A DNA stretch of 63,548 bases from an uncultured Clostridia bacterium (GTDB lineage: Bacteria > Bacillota > Clostridia > Christensenellales > Borkfalkiaceae): the NCBI GenBank assembly GCA_947625865.1, contig CANQQD010000007.1, positions 1 through 63,548 on the forward strand, in the 5' to 3' direction. This document shows positions 1 through 9,200 of this stretch, piece after piece. A model generated the notes under the pieces. It saw nothing but the letters and a program-made list of their open reading frames with translations, was not told the origin of the DNA and ran no database searches. The position numbers and the translations under genes were made by a program. The number at the start of each line of letters is the position of its first letter. The stretch's first letter is position 1.

Positions 1-3
1 AAG

Positions 4-477
4 ATGAATGATATCATTTATGGGCAACTAACTTTCGCAGAAACCAAAAACGGCGTTTTGATTGGATTGCTGGGTGCAGGGATCGTTAGCCTTTTGATCT
101 GGTCTTTCGATTGCGGAACTCCTTGCTGGCTTTCCATTACATTATGGTGCATCAGTGCCATATTGATGGTCGGACTTTTACTATCGTTGGCGTCCTTCAT
201 TCCAAGCACAAAGACATTGCGTCTGGTCAAGAAAAATAATTTCTTTTGGGGAGATATCGCAAAATATGGCAGCTCCGAAGACTATTTGCAGTCATTTTCA
301 GATGAACAGTCGATGATCGATGACTTGGCTCAGCAGAACATACAAGTGTCAAGAATCATTGCGAGAAAGAACAGGTTGTTCTGTTGGGCGATATATGTTA
401 CCCTTGTTGGCTTACCGCTGGGACTGATTGTCGTGTTGATTCGCTTTATCTTGCGCCTCGTCAAGAAAAAGTCGTGA
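4..477 (+). CDS. Hypothetical membrane protein (157 aa)
   Basis: I do not recognise the family. Three hydrophobic segments are visible at about residues 16-36, 42-66 and 126-150. A polar stretch of about 60 residues lies between the second and third, and the C-terminus is basic (RLVKKKS), so it is probably an integral membrane protein with a cytoplasmic tail. The ATG is 4 bases from the window edge, so its ribosome site cannot be judged and a longer N-terminus is possible. The gene is AT-richer than the chromosome beyond 2150 and belongs to the same putative inserted segment as the next two genes. Confidence 0.6.
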   Translation: MNDIIYGQLTFAETKNGVLIGLLGAGIVSLLIWSFDCGTPCWLSITLWCISAILMVGLLLSLASFIPSTKTLRLVKKNNFFWGDIAKYGSSEDYLQSFSDEQSMIDDLAQQNIQVSRIIARKNRLFCWAIYVTLVGLPLGLIVVLIRFILRLVKKKS

Positions 478-557
478 CAGACAATCAATCAAATAGAATA
501 CAGAGGTAGGCCATAGCCCGAAAAACGGTATCAGTTCAAAAAATAGCGTTTTTGAGG

Positions 558-586
558 TTGACATTTTTGTGTAAATGTGATAAAAT
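558..586 (+). promoter_or_regulatory. SigmaA-type promoter of the small membrane protein/ImmA operon
   Basis: TTGACA (558-563), a 17-base spacer and TAAAAT (581-586). Transcription would start near 593, giving a leader of about 110 bases that contains an intrinsic terminator-like hairpin before the first gene. Confidence 0.75.
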
Positions 587-665
587 GTATTCTCAAAAGT
601 GGGGAATATATAGAATAAGCTGGATGAAGACAGTAGGTTCCATATAAATCTTACCGAGATCAATG

Positions 666-696
666 ATGACTCGGCGAAAATGTCGAGTCATTTTTT
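666..696 (+). terminator. Terminator-like hairpin in the leader (candidate attenuator)
   Basis: ATGACTCG (666-673) pairs with CGAGTCAT (684-691) and is followed by a run of T to 696. It lies between the promoter at 558-586 and the ATG at 707 with no gene between, so it either attenuates the downstream operon or ends a short RNA of about 100 bases. A seven-codon reading frame (MKTVGSI) begins at 624 inside the leader; whether it is translated is unknown. Confidence 0.55.
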
Positions 697-706
697 AACA
701 GAAGAT

Positions 707-1105
707 ATGAACATTTTTAAGAACATACCAGATTGCATCTTCTACTTCATACTCATTATTGCTATTCCCATAGTGCAATGTCTCATGGCAATAAGTGATA
801 TGAATATCCTATTTTTCGTTACAGCAATCATAATGGTTTTGGGGATTGCTTATGATGGTTTTGGACGATATGATAAAAAAGCATCGAAGGGGTTTCGCCT
901 TATTATCTCTTTGGGAATTTATGGCGTATCCTTGTACTTGCTTTTGGCATTGATTTGTTTATGGATTTTGTCTGGGATTGGCATACCGATCCCTAACCAA
1001 TGTGTACTGCTCTATATACCAATTGTGGTTCCCATCATAAATGTGACGGCTTGTTTCGTGGGGCATATAAAGTGTCACATAAATAGAAAAAGTTGCACAA
1101 AATAA
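707..1105 (+). CDS. Hypothetical four-helix membrane protein (132 aa)
   Basis: No family is recognised. Four hydrophobic segments fill most of the protein, with a basic loop (RYDKKASKGFR) near the middle and a basic C-terminus. An upstream ATG at 680 lies inside the terminator-like hairpin, so the ATG at 707, preceded by a weak AGAAG, is the more likely start. The gene ends 17 bases before the ImmA-like gene and should be co-transcribed with it. Its job may be linked to that protease, but the sequence does not show how. Confidence 0.55.
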   Translation: MNIFKNIPDCIFYFILIIAIPIVQCLMAISDMNILFFVTAIIMVLGIAYDGFGRYDKKASKGFRLIISLGIYGVSLYLLLALICLWILSGIGIPIPNQCVLLYIPIVVPIINVTACFVGHIKCHINRKSCTK

Positions 1106-1122
1106 GAAAGGGGGTGAAAACA

Positions 1123-1761
1123 ATGTTGTATGTTTATATCTTAATAGGTATATTTGGTCTTGCCTGCATAATTACGATGATTGTGGCTTCGATAATTGAA
1201 GCTAAGAAGTCAAGGATTTCAAAAGAAATCATGAAGCCAGATGTTTTAATGGATTGCGAGAAGAAATTAGGCGAATTTTTAGAGTCAAATAAAATATCTC
1301 GGCGGGAGGATTTATTGAGGCTGTGCCAAAGCCTAAATGTGCAAATAGAGACCGTACCCCCTATCAACAGACATTTGAACGGCGCTGAGGCCGTAATCGA
1401 TTCTTCGGAGAACGGATATATTGTTCGCGTGGCAGAAAATCTGGGTGTGAAGCAGAGAAGATTTGCAATAGCCCATGAAATCGGTCATGTTGTTATGGGG
1501 GATGAATTGCCTGTTAAAAGAAACGGACACGGTATTTTTATTCGTAGCAAGGACGAACAAATTCGAGACTATATAGCCGCGGCAATTTTATTACCGAGAG
1601 ATAAGTTCTCCCAATTACTTGCGGAGAAACGATTTTATTCTCTTGGGACAAAAGGAAAAAATGAGTTTATTGCAACAGTAAGTGAAGAGTTTGATGTTGA
1701 TGAGAGTGTTGTCATTAAGCGAATTAAGGAGTGTAAATTGCTTGCGGAGATCCCGTCCTGA
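1123..1761 (+). CDS. Membrane-anchored ImmA/IrrE-family metallopeptidase
   Basis: The protein has one N-terminal transmembrane helix (about residues 2-25), a charged linker and an ImmA/IrrE-type zinc peptidase domain. The HEIGH motif (H118, E119, H122) supplies two zinc ligands and the catalytic glutamate, and the following YIAAAILLPRDKF segment is typical of the family. Known relatives cleave repressors of mobile elements (ImmA of ICEBs1) or stress regulators (IrrE). A membrane anchor is less usual and suggests a membrane-linked signal or substrate. The ATG at 1123 is chosen over 1093 because AAGAAAGGGGG lies just upstream. No XRE-type repressor gene is visible beside it; its target may lie upstream of the window. 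Confidence 0.82.
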   Translation: MLYVYILIGIFGLACIITMIVASIIEAKKSRISKEIMKPDVLMDCEKKLGEFLESNKISRREDLLRLCQSLNVQIETVPPINRHLNGAEAVIDSSENGYIVRVAENLGVKQRRFAIAHEIGHVVMGDELPVKRNGHGIFIRSKDEQIRDYIAAAILLPRDKFSQLLAEKRFYSLGTKGKNEFIATVSEEFDVDESVVIKRIKECKLLAEIPS

Positions 1762-1832
1762 TAAATTCTCTCGATGCCATAGTAGAGGAGGATTTTCAGA
1801 CTTGGATTTTCAAGTAAACTATCGGTAGCATC

Positions 1833-1866
1833 AAATGCCATTTGCTTTTCGCAAGTGGCATTTTTG
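1833..1866 (+). terminator. Intrinsic terminator after the ImmA-like gene
   Basis: AAATGCCATTTGC pairs, with one mismatch, to GCAAGTGGCATTT around a TTTTC loop, followed by a T-rich run. It ends the operon that starts at the 558 promoter. Confidence 0.75.
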
Positions 1867-1869
1867 CTT

Positions 1870-2151
1870 TTCACAGACAGCAACGAGAGAGGCGGTATCC
1901 GCATTGGAGATCTGGGTTTTTATATAACCGAGAAAACGATGCCGAAAATCGATAGAGCAGTCTATAAAACCATTGTTCTAATAGAATATTACAATTTATA
2001 ATCAAGCAGTAGTTTTTGGACAAAATGTTATTGATAAATGGCATTTACTGCCGAGAAAGATACAAAAGAGGAAGCAGATAATACGCTCGACGGCAAGTCG
2101 GGCGACTTTTTTATAAATTTTGTCGAAAAAAAGTGTGTTTCTGCTTGACAA
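1870..2151. other. Non-coding edge of an inserted segment
   Basis: I see no credible gene here. The stretch is AT-rich. It contains a short terminator-like inverted repeat, AAGTCG-GG-CGACTT followed by T (2095-2112), and ends directly at the first conserved SpoVAD residues. An in-frame TGA at 2146-2148 stands just before the spoVAD fragment. The change in sequence character at about 2150 marks a probable recombination junction. Confidence 0.5.
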
Positions 2152-2541
2152 ATGGCTCCCGCAGCTGCGGAGACTATAATAAACCACTTTAAGGACACGG
2201 GCACCTCCCCCGAGGACTATGATTTGATTTTAACGGGCGATCTCGGCGCGCTCGGCAGCCGTATCGTAAAGGATTTGACGTGGGAGAAGGGCTACGACAT
2301 ATCCGCCCGCCACGTCGACTGCGGCGAAATAGTATATAAGGTAATAGAGAGCGAATTTCAGGGCGGCAGCGGTGCGGGCTGTTCTGCCACCGTGCTTAAT
2401 TCCTACATTCTTTCCAAAATGAACGCTGGGCTATATAGGCGGGTGCTGTTTGCCGCAACTGGCGCGCTTTTATCCACCGTTTCGTCGGGGCAGGGCGAGT
2501 CTATCCCCTGTATCAGCCACGCCGTCCAGCTCGAGGTGTAA
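2152..2541 (+). pseudogene. spoVAD: SpoVAD C-terminal fragment (interrupted gene)
   Basis: This is the C-terminal part of stage V sporulation protein AD, which takes part in dipicolinate uptake into the forespore through the SpoVA channel. The 129 residues start at MAPAAAETIINHF, a conserved internal SpoVAD position, and include the downstream GDLGALGSRIV and QGGSGAGCSA blocks. The family is normally about 330-340 residues, so more than half of the N-terminus is missing. An in-frame TGA sits one codon upstream. The remaining frame is open and well conserved and is followed by intact spoVAE, so the break may be recent, or may be repaired by excision during sporulation as with sigK skin elements. 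A mis-assembly is the alternative. Confidence 0.85.
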
Positions 2542-2542
2542 A

Positions 2543-2926
2543 ATGCAAGCCGAAATGTTAGCTATTCTTCTGCAATACTTAAAAGCCTTTGCCGTCGGCG
2601 GCGGTATCTGCCTTATAGCGCAGATAATAATTAACTTCACCGATCTCACGGCGGGCAAAATTTTGGTATATTTCATGCTCGCGGGCGTGGTTCTCACCAC
2701 GTTGGGGCTATATCAGCCGCTCGTCGAATTTGCGGGCGCGGGCGCAACCGTTCCGATATCCGGCTTCGGCTATCTTCTCGCCAACGGCGCAATAAAGGGA
2801 GCGGAGAGGGGCTTTTTCTATGCCGTCACGGGCTCGCTTACCGCCGCAAGCGCGGGAGTAACCGCCGCCGTGGTTTTCGCCTTTATCATGGCTCTCATTT
2901 TCAAGTCCCGCACCAAGAGAAACTAA
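2543..2926 (+). CDS. spoVAE: Stage V sporulation protein AE
   Basis: This is a 127-residue integral membrane protein of the SpoVA channel, which moves calcium dipicolinate in sporulation and germination. Four hydrophobic helices are visible, with family-typical stretches such as GGGICLIAQII and GYLLANGAIKGA, and the length matches SpoVAE (SpoVAEB). The start at 2543 is one base after the spoVAD stop, consistent with the usual spoVAC-AD-AE order and translational coupling; an upstream ATG at 2450 would place an implausible polar extension inside spoVAD. If spoVAD is interrupted in vegetative cells, expression of this gene may be separated from its normal promoter. Confidence 0.88.
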   Translation: MQAEMLAILLQYLKAFAVGGGICLIAQIIINFTDLTAGKILVYFMLAGVVLTTLGLYQPLVEFAGAGATVPISGFGYLLANGAIKGAERGFFYAVTGSLTAASAGVTAAVVFAFIMALIFKSRTKRN

Positions 2927-3160
2927 GGCTTTTCGCCGCTTGGATATTTTTTCCTAAAAATTTTTTTGCCGCCGCCTTCCTGCAAAATATCACAAATTTT
3001 TCGCAAGTGTAAAAAACTTACATTATGCCCCTTTGTTTCACAAACTTGCACGCCTGAAAAACAGAAAAATTTTAATAAAATTACAAATTAACAAAAAATG
3101 TTTGTTATTTACTTAAATTTTTGCCTACTTGTCAATGGCAAACGTTTTTTTGTAAAATTA

Positions 3161-3189
3161 TTGACATTTAAAAATCCCCATTATATAAT
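3161..3189 (+). promoter_or_regulatory. Consensus sigmaA promoter of the giant surface protein
   Basis: TTGACA (3161-3166), a 17-base spacer and TATAAT (3184-3189): a perfect match to consensus. Transcription would start near 3196, about 49 bases before the ATG at 3245. The rest of the 318-base gap (2927-3160) is AT-rich with short inverted repeats near 3005-3030 and no gene that I can see. Confidence 0.85.
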
Positions 3190-3244
3190 GTATCATGTAT
3201 GAGTGTAATAAATTATGTTTCACACGCATACGGAGGGGAAATTT

Positions 3245-6200
3245 ATGTCTAAGAGTGTAAAAAAGGTAGGCGTAGCCATATTGAGTGTAATAATGGCAGT
3301 ATGCCTCTCGGTAGGACTTGCGCTGTATTTCAGTCAGGCTCCAATAGCGTTGGCTGTTTCGGTAAATACTACCGTGCACAATATCGTTGCCGGTGAGGAC
3401 AACTTCACCTACGAAAAGGAAGGCGACCTCGTTAAAATTACGGGTTTAACCACCGCTTTTACGGATACATACAAGAATGGCGGTTCGAAAAATACGGACG
3501 GTAAAGCAACTTACAACGTCCGTTTGGATATACCCGAACGCCTCCAAAATGCTCACGGCGATATTCCCGCGGGCGCAAAGGTGGACTATGTTGACGAGCA
3601 CGCCTTTGAAGGTGATTATTATGAAGAGAACGGCGTAATAACTTTCCGCATCACCGACGTCCACACTCCCGAGTCGGTTTATTGGCAAGCAACCTCAGGC
3701 GGTATTTTCAAGCTTGCCAATGAGTTTAATTACGGCGAGGGCGACAGCCACAACGTAACAAGAAAGCATTTGGAGGGTGAAGTTGTCGGTGACGGCGTAA
3801 ATGATGCCGATAAAAAAGCGAATTGGGCATGGATGCTCGGCGCAAACGACGGCAAAACCGCAACAGTCTACGACTTGGATCTTTCGAAGTTCGCCGCAAA
3901 CTTTATAGTTCCCTCGCCCATGTGGTACGACCAAAACGGCGACGGCAACATGGAAGACGGCGAACTTTTTGCCAACGTAGAACTCCTTATTGACGAACAA
4001 GTTAAATCAGGCGCAGCAGACGGCGGCAACCTCAGAAACATGGTTATCTCCTCGGGAGTGACCCGTTTCTTCAGCCCCTATGAAAAATCAAGCAGAATAA
4101 AAATAGAAGATACTTTCCGCACCTCCGATAGCGATACCTCCCAGCTTACGGGCATGCACTTTGCAACGGGCAGAACAACAGTTCTCTCCCTATACGGCTT
4201 GGCGTTCCAGCGTTTCAGCAGCCTTAACACTATCACCCTTTCCGCGGGCGTTTTGCTTGCGGACGGCGCTCGCGTGTTCCAGGGCGACACGGGCGTTGAG
4301 GTAATGGATATTGCAAGCGAAAACAACTCCAACGTTCCCTCCTTCTATGTAAAGGGCAATAACGGCGCCATCTACACGGGCGACTATCGTTATAGCTATT
4401 ATGATACGGCGGGCTACCGCAAATATCTCGTTTGGGACTATGTTACCCGCTACAATAAAAACCTCGGCGATACAGCTTTCCAAAGCAACGAAGAGAACGG
4501 CGGTTATAAGGCTTCAGCCTCTTCGGCAGCGGCTCTTGCCTCGAACTCTCAGCTTTCCCCCGACAGCGGCATATCCACAATTGCCGCCGGCGACAGTATT
4601 GAGGTTTTCTTTGAAAAACGCAGTGAAACAATTACTAATGATTTTGGCGAAATAACTTTTGGTGCAAGTAGTACTACGCAGAAATTAACCTACAAGGGCG
4701 AAGAAAAAACCGTATATAGGCTAGATGGTAGCGAAGTATCTATTACTCCCAAAAAAGATATAACATTAACTGCAATAGCCGCAAGTAATGGTGGAGATAA
4801 ATTACTTCAATTACACACAGGCAGTAAGGATGGCACTATTGTAGCTCAAACACCTTCTTTCACTACTGCAAATCAAATGGAAGAATTTGAGTTTAGTGCT
4901 GGTGGAAATAGTTCGGCTTTCGTGCTAAAAGCTAATACGAAATATTATATAACGAGAAATACTTCACACATTTATTTGTATGGTTTAATAATTAAAGAAT
5001 ATACTGCACTTCCTCAAAACGGCATAACCGCAACACTTGGCGAAAAAGATACGCTTGACCTTGCTAAGCCCTCTGAAGAATTGGAGGTAACCCTCACCGC
5101 CACGGGTTCAGCAACTTTAACAAGTGGTGTTTCAACTAAAATAACAAAACAAGGTGATTCAACAGGAGCTGATTTTTCAGACAATTTTACAGTTAGCGAA
5201 ATTTCTGGCGTTTCAAATACCATAACCGTAAAGCTAAATGAAGATTCGCTTCCCCCTATGGGCGACTACACATTAACATTCACCGCTAACTCCACATACA
5301 CCGCGTCGGTTACAATACACGTGAATGATTCAACTCCCGCCAAAATAGAAATCACCTCAACCATAGAAAAAAATAGTTTAGTTTCATATTACGTAGGTCA
5401 AAAAGCCGATGCTATAGAATTTGAAGCCGTAGTTACTGGTAAGGACGGTAAGATTATCCCCGATTATAAAAATATAACTTGGGCTCCCCCTGAAACCGGT
5501 GGCAATAGCATTAAATACGCACCTAAGGATGATAAATTCATTGTCGAACCAAATACCGACAATGAGTTCGCAAGTTATGAAATAACAATTACAGCCTCTA
5601 TCAAAGGAATGGCAGAAATAACTGACTCATTTACCTTCGAATTGGAAGTAAAGGAAGTAGAGCTTGCCGATTATTATACCTATAATTCTAATACAAGCGA
5701 ATATGACGGTGGTATTGGTCTCTATAACGGAAGTATAGTAATCGACTTCGGCACCGAAGATTTCGGTAAATCCCAAACTGATATTAAAGAAAACGGTTTA
5801 TATCAATACGGTGCAAATTTTGAAGTACATACGCTTGCGACTACCTCTTTTGAGGGAAAGGTTGCAACAATTAACAAAGATATAACCTTAACAGCAAACG
5901 GTGATAATCCAACAGTAGAAAACAATAAAGCTACAATCAACGAAAATGCCACTTCTGTAACATTGGCAAATAAAGAATACACGGGTTCTTTAAAAGTAAA
6001 TACTAGTAGAACATTTACATTAAATATAGGATTTAACTTTAATTTTAAAGCTTACTTTACTAAATCTAAAGATGAAGTACGCAATGCTAAGCTTTATTCG
6101 GGCACTTCTGTAAACGAAAGCAATCTTATTGCTTCGGTTTTGGCTGCCCAAAATTATGGTAAAAATAATATAAACTTCCGCAAGGGAAGCGACGGGTTAT

Positions 6201-9200
6201 TGTATGCCGATAATCTCGTTGCCGGCGATTACACTTTTGCGGGTGATAGCAGTAACCAAATTAATCTTATTGCCATAGTAATAACACCCACAGAGGCTCC
6301 CGATAGTATTGAAGCGGATAAAACCGAGCTTACCCTTGCTATTCCTAAGGCGGACGAAACGACCTCCGGCTCCGTTATCCTTACCGCCGTTGGCGATGCT
6401 GCAAAGGAAGCTTTAACTATCGCGGATAACTATAATATCAGCATAACCGAACACCACGATGGAATAACGGCTACCTTGGGCGAATATGCGGAGAAAGACG
6501 GAACGGCTACCCGTCCCATAAATATTGAGGTTACTTCAATTGCAAAAGCGGGCGATTATACCCTTGCCTTTACCATGGGCGAATACAGCATAGAAGTAAA
6601 AATAACGGTCATTGACCCCACTAAGCCCACCGCGCTTGTCCTCAACAGAACATTCATAACCATAGAAACGGACAGGGCGACCGAATTTTCGGCTGAGCTT
6701 CTGTTCGGCAATCTTCCCGCCGCGCCCGAAAATCTTTCGGATCTCCTCAAAAATGTAACGTGGACTATATCGGGCGAGCCTTCGGCTGACGGATGGCTCA
6801 CGGGGCAAGAGGTCAAGGACAATAAGAGCATAATAATTTTAACTCCCGCAGAGGAGGGCGCCTACACCTTGACCGCAACCTATTCCGACAACGGCTTCGA
6901 GCTTAAGGCTGAATGTAAGGTGGTCGTTACAAAGGGAGTGGACCGTATTCTTGATACCGAAGCTCCCGAATACAACGTAACCGACCAATACGTTGCATAT
7001 CAAAAGCTCGTTTACGTTCCCCCTCAGTTAAAGAACGGCGACAAACTCTTAGATACGTTCACCTTCGACTATGCCGCAACTACCATAATAGGCAACTCCG
7101 CGTTCACGGCAACAAGTATACAGGTAATTGTTATCCCTGATAGAATAGCCAAAATCGAGGACTATGCTTTCCGTTACACAAACGCTCTCCGTATTGTTTA
7201 TCTGCCCTCCAACGCCACCTATGGCGACGCCGTTTTCGGCGAATTCAAGGACTGGCGCCCCGGCACAAATTCTCAAACAGTCGGCAAAATGAGTTTTTCT
7301 AAACAGGACTTCTTAACGGGCTATAAGAATAACGACTTTTTGCTTATCGCTCCTTCCCGTCAGGCATATGACAGCTTACTTACTGTTACTACTGAAAACG
7401 AACCCAGTTCTATTGACCAAACAGGCATTACCGATACAGAGCACCTTTCTGGCGATCGCGGGGCGTTGTTCCGCCGTGCCGCCAACACAATGACGAGCAG
7501 CATATCCGATGGCGCAGACGGCATCATAGGTATATTCTACGATTATCGTCCCGCGCTCACCTACGAGGTGGAAATGGTTATAGGCGATAGATCCATAACC
7601 GTGCTCTATAACCAGATGGATAGCGCAGGTAATCTCTACTATAAGGACGGTTTGGACTATAAGCACGATAAAACGTGGACTGAGCTTGTTGGTTCCGGCT
7701 CCGTTTATTACGGCAGTACTGAAATAACCGGCAGTACTATCAAAGCTTTAATAACGGGTAATTTAGACGGTGTTGATTATGTAACCGGCACAAACAACTC
7801 CCCCGGCGTTTTCACCAACACCGACACTACTTCGGTGGACAAATGGCAAAAGAGTGCAGCCCGTCCTACCGAGTATGCTTCCCCAGATTACACCGGCAAC
7901 ACGAAACGTCTGCCCGCATCCATAACTCTTATGGTTGACAGCGGCGAACAAATCGACTCCACGGACGTAACATTGCCCACATTCCAGCCCATAGGCGAGC
8001 AGGTTCCCGACGGCGAAAAGGAATACCCCGAAATCACCGTTATGTTCGACTTCGCGGGCTATCCTTACTCGCGTATTTTCGAGGGCTTCGACTCCAACCG
8101 CATGACCGCAGACTATACCTATATCGGTATTGGCGGCCATACGGTAAACGGCGGTTCGGAAAAACTCACCGAAAGCAACGCCGAATACCCCTACGACGCT
8201 GGCACATATACAATCACTTTAAAGGTAAATGATGGGCTCAATTGGACGGGCACCTACAACGGCTTGCCCATCGCGTCGGGAGACTCCGAATATACGTTTA
8301 TCCTCAACATACAAAAGCGCGACGTTCCCGTTCCCGGCAATCAACAGGTGCTCTACACCGAAGCCACGGGCGCGGAAGTAGCCGTGTTTGAAAATAACGC
8401 CTTCTACGACGTTGTCAAGTATTCCGCAAAAATTACGGGCAGTGATACAATCAGCAAACTGGGCGTTCTTGACAAAAATGCCGAGGCGCGTCCTTATCAA
8501 AGGGGCTCATATTGGGTAGCCTTGGAGCTTGTTGACGACTACAATTTGCAATGGGTTGCCGAGGGCAACGCCGTTGTTAGTGATGGTAGCGAATATTATC
8601 AAGCGATAGGTGAAAATATAAGCGGCAAAGATACAAACGAAAAATTTGTAACTTGCGAGCTTATAATTTCCGACGCGCCCCGGATCGGTATGCCCAGCTG
8701 GACTACCGATAGAAGCATAGGCTCTTATTCGGGCACGCAATTTACGGCCGAATATCGCACGCAGGGCTACGCTTTCAGCGATATCTTCTTTGGATATCTG
8801 CGCAACAGCATGCGCATGGAAATTGCAGAATATACCCCTGCCGGCAGCACAGAGGCAACGGCTTTGCCCAACACCATACTCAACGCGGGCACATATACAA
8901 TAACTTTTGCTCCCGCAACGGGCTATGCCTGGGCTGAGGGAACTTCCGGCTGCGGCCATGAAATGGAAGTAATTGACCAGCAGTTCGAAGTAACGGTGGA
9001 AATCACCAAAAAGATACTTGAAACTCCTCCCCAGCAAACTCAATTCCTTGAGGAGGGTAAGGCAGACGGTCAATTTGAATTTGTACCCGCCTCGGATGCA
9101 ACGTGGACGGTTGAGGGCTACGGCGCAAAGAACGCTGAAACCAACACCGAATTTAAGCCTGAAACCACTTTTGAAGCAGGCACATATCAGGTTAAGGTAA

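Noticed and set aside
2450-2542. Longer N-terminus for SpoVAE starting at 2450
   Set aside because: The extra 31 residues are Arg/Pro/Ser-rich, lie inside spoVAD and do not fit a SpoVAE membrane start; ATG 2543 gives the family length.
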